DNA of 64,000 bases from Candidatus Acinetobacter avistercoris. Its GTDB lineage: Bacteria > Pseudomonadota > Gammaproteobacteria > Pseudomonadales > Moraxellaceae. Under the pieces are notes generated by a model. That model worked only from the letters and a program-made list of their open reading frames with translations. It was not told the origin of the DNA and made no database searches. The position numbers and the translations under genes were made by a program. Positions 28,303 to 36,068 of the stretch are shown here, piece by piece; within the stretch, counting starts at the first letter, position 1; each line of letters opens with the position of its first letter. Location of the stretch: positions 1-64,000 of the forward strand of contig JAHLFF010000308.1 in assembly GCA_018883945.1 (NCBI GenBank), given 5' to 3'.

Positions 28303-29364
28303 TTAAATGTGTTTAAACAGTGCAGAGCGAGTCTGGCTATCTGCGCCATCTGCGGCACTTAAGAAACGTTCATTATGAATATCACGCTCAAATAAACGAC
28401 TTTGCATCAGGGTTGAAATTGCTGCGTCAATCATGGGTGGTGGACCGCATAAATAAGCTTTATGTCCACCACATTTATGTTCAAAATAATCGGCCACAGC
28501 ATCATGCACATAGCCCGTAAATCCAGTCCATTGATCTTCTTTTTTGGGAGCATTCAAAGCAGGGATATAGCGGAAGTTGGGGTAATCTTTGACCAGTTTT
28601 TCAAAAATATCTTGATTATATAACTCTGAGAGATCTCGCGCGCCTTGGAAGAGGTAAATTGTGCGTCTATCGCCTTGCTCAAGTAAATCCATAATCATTG
28701 ATTGTGGGCTGGATAAACCAGAGCCACCTGCAATAAAGATGACATCTTTATGATCAGATTTACGGACAAAGAATTGACCATAGGGACCTGAAATTTCAAC
28801 TTTGTCATTGACTTGAAGTTGTTCGTGTACATAGGTCGTCGCTGCACCGCCTTGTACTTGGCGAATATGTAGTTCCACAATATTGGCTTGACTTGGAGGG
28901 TTGGCAATTGAAAATGCACGTGTACCTTCTATTCCTGGCAATTGTAGGTTGATATATTGACCCGCTTGAAAGTCCATATCCCGATCAATCTCTAGGCGTA
29001 CACCTTTAATAGTTGGTGAAAGATCGGTGATCTCGATAACTTTGGCTTGATAGTCTTGGACCAAGTAACCCATGAAATCTTCGTCTTCATCAACATCAGC
29101 TTCAATCACCATGTCAGATTCAGGTTTGCAGCAACAGGCTAAAACTTTATTTTCTTCACGCTCAATGTCCATTAAAGCAAAAGAAGAGGCCTCACCTATA
29201 TCAAAAAAGCCGTCAGTAACTTGTACTTTACAGGTGCCACAAGTACCGTGCCCGCAAGCAAAGGGCAGCCAAACACCTTGGCGTAATGCTGCATCTAGAA
29301 TGGTTTGATCTTCTTCAACTTCAATGGTCATGCCAATCGGTTCAATGGTAACTTGATAGCTCAT
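28303..29364 (-). CDS. mphP: Phenol hydroxylase P5, NADH:ferredoxin-type reductase subunit
   Basis: A 353-residue electron-transfer subunit passing electrons from NADH through FAD and a [2Fe-2S] cluster to the P3 di-iron oxygenase. The plant-type ferredoxin domain is N-terminal: cysteines 37, 42 and 45 in CGHGTCGTC, with a fourth in VLACCCKP. The FAD domain has TRAFSIANPP (RxFS) and the NAD domain IFIAGGSGLSSP and YLCGPPPMIDAA. It is homologous to DmpP. Last gene of the six-gene mph operon, 84 bases after P4, followed by a terminator. Confidence 0.95.
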   Translation of the reverse strand: MSYQVTIEPIGMTIEVEEDQTILDAALRQGVWLPFACGHGTCGTCKVQVTDGFFDIGEASSFALMDIEREENKVLACCCKPESDMVIEADVDEDEDFMGYLVQDYQAKVIEITDLSPTIKGVRLEIDRDMDFQAGQYINLQLPGIEGTRAFSIANPPSQANIVELHIRQVQGGAATTYVHEQLQVNDKVEISGPYGQFFVRKSDHKDVIFIAGGSGLSSPQSMIMDLLEQGDRRTIYLFQGARDLSELYNQDIFEKLVKDYPNFRYIPALNAPKKEDQWTGFTGYVHDAVADYFEHKCGGHKAYLCGPPPMIDAAISTLMQSRLFERDIHNERFLSAADGADSQTRSALFKHI

Positions 29365-29448
29365 CCTTGCTCTCCTTGCATCTCTATATTTGCACTAGAC
29401 ATCTGGGTTTTGATGACAGGCGTCTAGCGCAGTTATTTATTTTTAGTG

Positions 29449-29811
29449 TTATACGTGTGTACCGTTGTAGCCATTCAAGCCTGGTGTGACAAAACGTAAT
29501 AAAGACTTATGATCAAAACCCAATTCTTTTAAGGATTTTGAAAAATCATTATTTAAGATTTTACGGTTCAATGTGAATTTCACCTCTGACCAATTAATAT
29601 GTTCAAAATCTGGGTGTTGATGAAATCCAGCTTTGATTTGTTGGTCGATTAAATCTTGAAGGCTTTGCTCTGGCGAAACCAACATGGCATAAGCTGCGCA
29701 GAACAGGGTGTGATGATCCCAACCGATATAAAGCAACATATTGTCGCCGTAGTTTTGCTGTTGGTCGCGTGGGGTAAATTTATAATCTGCTCGGATTGCT
29801 TTTACTGACAT
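29449..29811 (-). CDS. mphO: Phenol hydroxylase P4 subunit
   Basis: The small subunit of the phenol hydroxylase oxygenase, DmpO-like, about 120 residues. Features are MSVKAIRADYKFTPRDQQQNYGDNMLLYIGWDHH and the C-terminal hydrophilic part. The frame can be extended to an ATG at 29823, but the ATG at 29811 (MSVKAI) has GGAGAAG upstream and matches the length of DmpO. In the dmp system the subunit is needed for activity and sits at the oxygenase. The gap to P3 contains a strong hairpin. Confidence 0.92.
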   Translation of the reverse strand: MSVKAIRADYKFTPRDQQQNYGDNMLLYIGWDHHTLFCAAYAMLVSPEQSLQDLIDQQIKAGFHQHPDFEHINWSEVKFTLNRKILNNDFSKSLKELGFDHKSLLRFVTPGLNGYNGTHV

Positions 29812-29836
29812 AATCTTCTCCATATTTCCTTATGCA

Positions 29837-29874
29837 GTTACCGCACATTTATTTCATCTTGAATGTGCAGTAAC
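29837..29874 (-). promoter_or_regulatory. Intercistronic hairpin between P3 and P4 genes
   Basis: Arms GTTACCGCACATT (29837-29849) and AATGTGCAGTAAC (29862-29874) pair over 13 positions with one C-A mismatch, loop 12 bases. No U-tract follows, so it is more like an mRNA processing or stability hairpin than a terminator. Confidence 0.55.
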
Positions 29875-29895
29875 CGAATCACTTTGGCTGAGTAT

Positions 29896-31419
29896 TTAAG
29901 CCATTCCTTTCCATTTTTTCCAGCGCTCTTGATCAGGTGAGCCTTCAATATCCATATTGTCAGCACCGACATTAAAGTGGTAATAATCACGTAAGATGTC
30001 TTCAAGCTCTGGACCACCACAGGCTCCCTGTAAAATTTGATGTACAGGTAACCATGCTTGGCTATATTTTTCAGGCTCACGTTCGAAAATGTCATGACAG
30101 CCATCTGAGCAGGTATGGTAACGTTCGCCGTTATAAATACTGTCGCGATAGCTGAATAGGGTTGGATCACTATCCATTTCAGTAAAGGCCATCGGAACTT
30201 GGCAGACTTGGCACAGTTGCGGTAAGCCATCGCTATAGAAGCGCTTGCCTTCAGCTTCCATTTTGCGTGCCATTTCCCATTTTGGGCGGTAGTATTTATC
30301 AAAAGTATCTGGATATTTTTCAGAGAGCCAATCCATTTCTTCATCGGTTGGAATCCAAGTGTGGAAACCTGCTACATGACCGTAGTTATAAAAAATCCAC
30401 CAAGCTTGATGTGATACATGCTCTTTTTCTTTTTCAATCACTTCAGAATATTTAGGCATACGAATACCGTAGCGGCTTAAATCTTTAAACAATGCACCGC
30501 CAGCTTCTTCAAAATATGTTTCCCATGCCTCTTTCCAAGACATCACTTTGTTTGGCAACATATAATCCATCATCATGGCAACAATCGAAAGTAGACGTGT
30601 TCCACGCCAGAACCATTTATCAATCCATTCTTGAACGATTGGGACGTTGTCTTCATGTTGCTCAAGTAAGAATTTTACAATCTCTAAGCCTAAAGTCATG
30701 TGGCGGGCTTCGTCAGATTGCGCAGAGAAGCCAAAAGTTACGGTTGCCATATCACCGTTATAAGCCGCCCCAGACATAAATGGGACGAACAATAAATTAG
30801 TAAGTACATATTCAAAGGCGAAGCTGATTGCCAATATGAACTCAAACGGCCCACCAGAACGTGCATCTTCAAAGAAAGATTTCGGTACAGATAAATACCA
30901 AACACGGTCATGCATATGTGCCCAATCATGGAAGCCATCAAAGAACTTGTTGTAATGGCTCATGGCATGAACTTGGGTTTGTACATGACGTAATTCATCA
31001 ATGGATTGCATTTGTGACGCAATACGTGCACCAATCCCGCCAAATTGACGTCCAACGTGTGCATAACCTTGATAAGCTTGATATTCCAATGGAGTAACTG
31101 CGGTTAAGAACAGTTTGATGGCATTTAAATAGCGTTCATTGGTTACGTTCATCTGACCATTGTTTTGAGAAAATGCATCAAAAATGGCATACAGTTTCTT
31201 TTCTTTTTCCGCTTGGTATTTCCAATAAGAATCCATCGTTAAACGGAATGGATCTTCCCATTTTGACCAGTCGGTGATTTTAATGCCTTCAAACTCTTCA
31301 TAAGGGAAAGCTTCCTTGCGATCGGCATAAGAAAATTCCCAGTCCAAATCACGCGTTAATATGCGATAGCGTTCTTTAGCATTCATTTTCTTATTTGGGG
31401 TTTTTACTTGGCTATTCAT
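29896..31419 (-). CDS. mphN: Phenol hydroxylase P3, large di-iron oxygenase subunit
   Basis: The catalytic alpha subunit hydroxylating phenol to catechol with O2. The 507-residue sequence shows the carboxylate-bridged di-iron ligands: Glu112, Glu142 and His145 in DELRH, then Glu203, Glu237 and His240 in DEARH. The C-terminus holds a YHS-type domain with CQVCQVPM and CSDGCHDIFEREP, a possible metal site, as in other phenol and toluene monooxygenases. It is homologous to DmpN. It lies between P2 and P4 in the standard order P0 to P5. Confidence 0.97.
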   Translation of the reverse strand: MNSQVKTPNKKMNAKERYRILTRDLDWEFSYADRKEAFPYEEFEGIKITDWSKWEDPFRLTMDSYWKYQAEKEKKLYAIFDAFSQNNGQMNVTNERYLNAIKLFLTAVTPLEYQAYQGYAHVGRQFGGIGARIASQMQSIDELRHVQTQVHAMSHYNKFFDGFHDWAHMHDRVWYLSVPKSFFEDARSGGPFEFILAISFAFEYVLTNLLFVPFMSGAAYNGDMATVTFGFSAQSDEARHMTLGLEIVKFLLEQHEDNVPIVQEWIDKWFWRGTRLLSIVAMMMDYMLPNKVMSWKEAWETYFEEAGGALFKDLSRYGIRMPKYSEVIEKEKEHVSHQAWWIFYNYGHVAGFHTWIPTDEEMDWLSEKYPDTFDKYYRPKWEMARKMEAEGKRFYSDGLPQLCQVCQVPMAFTEMDSDPTLFSYRDSIYNGERYHTCSDGCHDIFEREPEKYSQAWLPVHQILQGACGGPELEDILRDYYHFNVGADNMDIEGSPDQERWKKWKGMA

Positions 31420-31484
31420 GGCTAATCATCCTGTTCTTTATCTATAGCGTCATGCTGTATTTTTATCGGGCGATGTTGGTCGCA

Positions 31485-31751
31485 TTAATTCCATTTTAAG
31501 GTGAAGGTTTCGTCGTCTTCTTCGACATTACCGCCCAAAGTAATCATGTTGAGCTGTAGGGATTGAATGTCCCAATCTTGTCCGAGTTTTTCAGATACAG
31601 TTTCGGCACGAACGACTAGAGTGCCTTCATTTTCGACACGGATCATCGCAGGCATGTATTTCACAGAGGCTTCAGGATTATCTTCTTCAATCGCTTCAAT
31701 GATATAGCGTGAGGTATCGTTATCTTGCAGTGCCAAATATACTTTACTCAT
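31485..31751 (-). CDS. mphM: Phenol hydroxylase P2, regulatory (effector) subunit
   Basis: An 88-residue cofactorless effector protein, DmpM-like (MMOB family), that binds the P1-P3 oxygenase near the active site and is required for turnover. Recognisable parts are YIIEAIEEDNPEASVKYMPAM and the C-terminal GGNVEEDDETFTLKW. It sits 11 bases after the P1 stop, typical of translationally linked operon genes, with no sign of truncation. Confidence 0.94.
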   Translation of the reverse strand: MSKVYLALQDNDTSRYIIEAIEEDNPEASVKYMPAMIRVENEGTLVVRAETVSEKLGQDWDIQSLQLNMITLGGNVEEDDETFTLKWN

Positions 31752-31762
31752 GATGCAAATCC

Positions 31763-32770
31763 TTATGCAGTAAATAAATGTTGAAGATCTAAACCTGCTT
31801 TTTTTCCACGTTCTAGCAGTAAATTCATAGCAGACTCTGTATTCATTTCAGGCAATGCTAAAGCTGTCCAAGCGCTAAAAGCTTCATCGACTTGCGGGAG
31901 ATAATCTTTGATCCAATCTTCAATTAAGGCTTTATTCTCTGCGGATTCTTGTACTGCATTTTTGAAAACACTATCTGACCATTTACGTAAGTCTGTTAAA
32001 CATTCCTGCATAAATTCAGTCAGCATCGCGACATCACGTGCTCCATTTGTAACGAGCCATGCATCTAGATCACCGTAAACGAGTTGTTGTAGTGCAGTGT
32101 CGATGAGCAAATTTTGTAAAATAAATAACTTGAACCAATCTTTTTCAGTTTGGCTAAATTCGCAGAGTTTACGTAATGGTTGCCATGCAGGATTATCCAT
32201 CCATTCAGTTTTGGCTTCCGTTAATGAATCACCAGTATTGCCATCCAGCAATAAACCAATTCGAGAAATATATTGCGCCATGCCAAGGCGATCCATTGCC
32301 GCATACATACAAGCTTGGGTAATGACTGTCCCATAACCGTATGCACTACCTGACATCATGTGTAAATTCGCAGTTTGTTCAACGTAACGTAATGGCAGTA
32401 AGCACTGAATAATTTTTTGCTTTGCTTCATCAGAAATGTTTAAAACCAAATCACGTTTTTCAAAGAAGGTATAATTACTTTCAGCGATGTCTTGTAGACG
32501 CGCACGATGTTGTACATAAGCGCCGTAGTAGAATTGACGTGGGTCTTTAAATACATACCAATCTTTCATCTGTAAGGCAGTATAGGTTGGGTCGTTTAAA
32601 GTTTTATCAGGATTCCAAAGTGGGCGATAATGGAAGTTGGCTGCACCTTGAATATCATAGCTAACCTCTTGATAACGCGTTGCGGGCTTTGCGCCAAAAC
32701 GACGTTCAATATAAGCATAGGTATTACGAATCGGCTCAATATTTGAGGTTTTAATTTCTAAAGTCATCAC
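31763..32770 (-). CDS. mphL: Phenol hydroxylase P1, oxygenase beta subunit
   Basis: A 335-residue structural beta subunit pairing with P3, homologous to DmpL. It has the ferritin-like helical fold without the iron ligands. Features are RRFGAKPATRYQEVSYDIQG at the N-terminus, MMSGSAYGYGTVITQACM, and the helical C-terminal region. The internal start MTLEIKTS fits better after the ribosome binding site than extra N-terminal residues would. It follows P0 by 14 bases and precedes P2 by 11. Confidence 0.95.
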   Translation of the reverse strand: MMTLEIKTSNIEPIRNTYAYIERRFGAKPATRYQEVSYDIQGAANFHYRPLWNPDKTLNDPTYTALQMKDWYVFKDPRQFYYGAYVQHRARLQDIAESNYTFFEKRDLVLNISDEAKQKIIQCLLPLRYVEQTANLHMMSGSAYGYGTVITQACMYAAMDRLGMAQYISRIGLLLDGNTGDSLTEAKTEWMDNPAWQPLRKLCEFSQTEKDWFKLFILQNLLIDTALQQLVYGDLDAWLVTNGARDVAMLTEFMQECLTDLRKWSDSVFKNAVQESAENKALIEDWIKDYLPQVDEAFSAWTALALPEMNTESAMNLLLERGKKAGLDLQHLFTA

Positions 32771-32784
32771 ACTCTCCTTGGAAT

Positions 32785-33084
32785 TTAAGACTGATCTTCT
32801 TGATCTGGAATATGGTGTTCGTTATTTTCAGGCAGGGTATAGCGCTCTGCGTGTAACATCGTTGGTTCAATGCCATAACGCCATTTATCTTCTTGGGCGT
32901 CATTCCATGCTTGTTGTTCGGAAGTCATTTCGAGCACTTGATTGATTTCACAAAAGTGTTGAAAGGCTTGTTGTGGAAGAACCAACTCTACAAATAAAGT
33001 TGGATCGTGAATTGCAAAATCAAATTCTACAAATTTTGCATTTCGGTCACCGGTAATCCGAATATATTTGGTCAGCGGTTCCAT
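32785..33084 (-). CDS. mphK: Phenol hydroxylase P0, assembly subunit
   Basis: First gene of the operon. The P0 protein (DmpK-like) is needed to load iron or assemble an active oxygenase. The frame is open from 33120, but the ATG at 33084 (MEPLTKYIRITGDRNAKFVE) has AAAGGA at a proper spacing and gives 99 residues, close to the family's ~90. The C-terminus is charged and short (HIPDQEDQS). Its leader region carries the sigma-54-like promoter near 33165-33182. Confidence 0.93.
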   Translation of the reverse strand: MEPLTKYIRITGDRNAKFVEFDFAIHDPTLFVELVLPQQAFQHFCEINQVLEMTSEQQAWNDAQEDKWRYGIEPTMLHAERYTLPENNEHHIPDQEDQS

Positions 33085-33164
33085 ATGCTCATCCTTTTGT
33101 TCTTTACCGAGATTATTCATCTGCGCAACCTTGCGCTTGAACCTGTGTTATTTGCTATATCTAT

Positions 33165-33182
33165 TTCAAAATGCGTGCCAAC
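33165..33182 (-). promoter_or_regulatory. Candidate sigma-54 promoter of mphKLMNOP
   Basis: On the minus strand the sequence TTGGCACGCATTTTGA has a perfect -24 box (TTGGCACG) and a -12 box TTGA in place of TTGC, with GG and GA at the required 10-base separation. It would start transcription about 70 bases before the P0 start codon, and its orientation fits MopR control. Confidence 0.7.
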
Positions 33183-33254
33183 TTATATAAACAATTGAAT
33201 TTATTAACTTTATATTTATTTTTAATTTTTTTAAGATTTTGAGTGATTAAAAAA

Positions 33255-33316
33255 TTCATCATATGATGAAGTTAAAATTGTCTTATTCTCTAAATGATGA
33301 AACTTTAAATGATGAA
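33255..33316. promoter_or_regulatory. Candidate upstream activating sequence for MopR
   Basis: A perfect 16-bp palindrome TTCATCATATGATGAA (33255-33270) is followed by two further TGATGAA half-sites at 33295-33301 and 33310-33316. They lie 74-135 bases upstream of the sigma-54-like -24 box, within the usual range for NtrC-type activators. Confidence 0.6.
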
Positions 33317-33684
33317 TATTGTGTGAGAGTCGTGCTCTTAAGAAAAAAGCCTATTTTGAAGATAGAATTTTGAATGATTACGCATAAATCAAATGAAGAT
33401 TTCAGTTCTTTTGAAACGAGTTTTAGCAGTTTGATATAAATGAATTGCAGCAAAAATCGTCAACTTTGTATTGAGAAGCTTTTTTTATCGTATAGATGAT
33501 TAAATTGCTTTGAGAGTTTTATTAAAGGTTAAAATAAAATAAATCAATAACTTATTTTAAATTTTTTTTATCAAGATATTTATTTTAAATACTTTGAAAG
33601 TATAAATTTATATTTAAAAGCAACACTACAATTGAGTGAGAATTCGTTAAGATAACGATAATATCTCAGCCAAGGACAGGTCAG

Positions 33685-35364
33685 ATGCTGCTCGCCAAAG
33701 ATATCAAACGATATAAAGAAATATTAGAACAACAAGATGATATTCAAGATTTATTGGATAAGATTAAATTTGATACTAAACATGGTCAAATCTGGTTTGA
33801 AGAAAACAGAATGTTATTGTTGCATACGGGCATTATGGGTTTCCTGCGTAAAGACTTATATCAAATGCTCGGTCATGAGCGTACCAAAGATTTCTTTATT
33901 CGTTGCGGTTATCAAGCTGGAATGCGAGATGCTGATGTAACTTCGAGAGTACGTCCCAATTTGAATGAAGTTGAAGCTTTCATGGCTGGCCCACAGATGC
34001 ATAGCATTCGCGGCATGGTTCAAGTTGATGTGAATGCATTAGAACTCAGTCACGACGATCATAAATTTTTTGCAGACTTTAATTGGCTTAACTCTTTTGA
34101 AGCTGAAGTTCATCTCAGTGAATTTGGAGCATCTGAAGAGCCTGCCTGTTGGATGTTACTGGGATATGCTTGTGGTTATACCAGTTTTGTTATGGGTAGA
34201 ACTATTATCTATCAAGAGGTTCAATGTGTTGCACAAGGGCACGATTGTTGTCGGATTATTGGTAAACCGTTGGAGGAGTGGGAAAATGCAGACGAGTTAC
34301 TTCGTTTTATGTCACCTGATGCGGTATCGGACGAAATTATTGCCTTACAAGCTGAATTAAACCAACTCAAAAAGAATATCTACACCCAAACAGAAGCGGA
34401 CTACACCATGTTTAATGCTGTGGGTGAATCAGCAGCTTACCGAAATGTCTGTGATCTGCTTAAAAAATCTGCAGGGAGTAAGGTGGCTGTATTATTGCAA
34501 GGAGAAACGGGTGTAGGAAAAGAAGCTTTTGCACGTGGTATTCATCAAGCCAGTCAGCGTCGTGAGCAAAATTTTGTTGCAGTGAATTGTGCTTCTATTC
34601 CACCCGATTTGATCGAAGCAGAATTATTTGGTGTTGAAAAAGGCGCATATACGGGTGCAACACAGTCACGTATGGGTAAGTTTGAACGTGCGCATGGCGG
34701 TACAATATTTTTAGATGAAGTGATTGAACTTTCAACACGTGCACAAGCGGCTTTGTTAAGAATGCTTCAAGAAGGAGAGTTTGAGCGCGTTGGAGACTAT
34801 CAAACTCGTAAAGTAGATGTACGTATCATAGCAGCGACCAATGAAGATCTAGAGCAAGCAGTCAAAGATGGTCGCTTCAGAGCAGATTTATTTTATCGTT
34901 TAAATATTTTTCCAGTTAAAATTCCTGCTTTACGCGAACGTCGTGAGGATATTCCTCTGTTGGTACAACACTTTATTCACAAGTTTAATTATATGTATGG
35001 CAAAGACATCAAAGGTTTGAGTGATAAAGCCAAACATTTTATTGTGAATTATGATTGGCCTGGAAATATTCGTGAACTAGAAAACCTCTTGGAACGCGCA
35101 ACCTTACTGACGGATGCGCAGCAAGAGATTAAACTCAGTGCTTTATTTCCGCAGAAAAAACAAGAGAATGATGTTTCAGATAATGCAGATGATTTTGATC
35201 AGTTTTTGACAGAGGGTTTTCGTTTAGATGAACATGAGCAACAATTAATTACGCAAGCCATGAAAAGAGCTAAGCAGAATATCTCTGAAGCAGCACGCAT
35301 TTTAGGCATAAGTCGAGCGGCATTGGATTATCGATTAAAAAAACAAGGAAAACTTATGAGTTGA
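33685..35364 (+). CDS. mopR: Phenol-responsive sigma-54 activator, MopR/DmpR type
   Basis: A 559-residue three-domain activator. The N-terminal sensor with its V4R motif keeps the residues of the Acinetobacter MopR pocket: His106 and Trp134, and the zinc ligands Cys155, Glu178, Cys181 and Cys189. The AAA+ domain has Walker A GETGVGKE at 274-281 and Walker B TIFLDE at 341-346. Its sigma-54 contact loop is GAYTGA at 321-326 instead of GAFTGA. A Fis-type helix-turn-helix follows near the end (EAARILGISRAALDYRLKK). It reads divergently from the phenol hydroxylase operon it should control. Phenol binding would relieve autoinhibition and permit ATP hydrolysis. Confidence 0.95.
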   Translation: MLLAKDIKRYKEILEQQDDIQDLLDKIKFDTKHGQIWFEENRMLLLHTGIMGFLRKDLYQMLGHERTKDFFIRCGYQAGMRDADVTSRVRPNLNEVEAFMAGPQMHSIRGMVQVDVNALELSHDDHKFFADFNWLNSFEAEVHLSEFGASEEPACWMLLGYACGYTSFVMGRTIIYQEVQCVAQGHDCCRIIGKPLEEWENADELLRFMSPDAVSDEIIALQAELNQLKKNIYTQTEADYTMFNAVGESAAYRNVCDLLKKSAGSKVAVLLQGETGVGKEAFARGIHQASQRREQNFVAVNCASIPPDLIEAELFGVEKGAYTGATQSRMGKFERAHGGTIFLDEVIELSTRAQAALLRMLQEGEFERVGDYQTRKVDVRIIAATNEDLEQAVKDGRFRADLFYRLNIFPVKIPALRERREDIPLLVQHFIHKFNYMYGKDIKGLSDKAKHFIVNYDWPGNIRELENLLERATLLTDAQQEIKLSALFPQKKQENDVSDNADDFDQFLTEGFRLDEHEQQLITQAMKRAKQNISEAARILGISRAALDYRLKKQGKLMS

Positions 35365-35551
35365 TAAGCTCAGTAAGCGATATGCAACGACGAATAATAC
35401 TGATGATTTAATGAAGTATGTAAAACTAAATTATTTTTATTGTACGTTGAGCTGAATCGGACTAGGACTGTAAAATGAGAAAAAGATTTATTCCACAGCT
35501 GATCACGCTATTTGCTATATTTGGTCAGATTTTCTCGGTAGAAGTACGATT

Positions 35552-35902
35552 ATGTTCAGTCAAATTAAGAAAATGTTCAAAACTAAACCCTCATTAGAGC
35601 AAATTTTCTTAGAAGAAAATAAGCTTCACTTTGATGAATCTAAGGGCTGGATGATTGATGATGTGGTTTTGAATAGCTTATCTGAACGACTAGAGTATTT
35701 CTCAAACGGTAAATTAAAGAATTTTGACGATCTCAAAGCATTATATTTCAAGTCAATGCTCATCAACGAGAAAATAGATTTAGAAATTGCGCATCAGCGC
35801 TTTGTTACTCGACTTGGAAATACTGAAGAAAACTTACTGGCTTTAAAGACGAGTATTGCGAAATTAAATCAATACTACCGATTGTTTTTGAGAGAAAAAT
35901 AA
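35552..35902 (+). CDS. Hypothetical protein
   Basis: 116 residues, not recognised. No signal peptide or membrane segment; it is charged, helical in character and ends LNQYYRLFLREK. The ATG at 35552 follows a noncoding gap of about 190 bases after mopR; the preceding ribosome binding site is weak. Its position between mopR and mfd gives no functional hint. It may be conserved in Acinetobacter, which a search would settle. Confidence 0.6.
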   Translation: MFSQIKKMFKTKPSLEQIFLEENKLHFDESKGWMIDDVVLNSLSERLEYFSNGKLKNFDDLKALYFKSMLINEKIDLEIAHQRFVTRLGNTEENLLALKTSIAKLNQYYRLFLREK

Positions 35903-36068
35903 CTGTTTCACTTTAACGTTGATTTATTTCCAATTTGAAACTATTTTTAAACTAGTCTGAATCAATGATGTTCGGCTGAAATAGCATTTTGAAATTGATA
36001 AAATACTCAAAGCCAAAAAGCATCATGCTAATATATGGACCATGTCATTTAGACCAAAAGCGATCTTC

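Larger units (their letters stand above)
33085..33684. promoter_or_regulatory. Divergent control region of the mph operon and mopR
   Basis: About 600 AT-rich bases between mphK (leftward) and mopR (rightward). Features are a sigma-54-like promoter at 33165-33182, a 16-bp palindrome at 33255-33270 and half-sites at 33295-33301 and 33310-33316. The mopR promoter near 33600-33660 cannot be fixed. A ribosome binding site AAGGACA stands before mopR. Confidence 0.7.

Noticed and set aside
35475..35597. 40-codon ORF upstream of the 116-residue gene
   Set aside because: It overlaps the start of the better-supported frame, has no ribosome binding site and no recognisable product.
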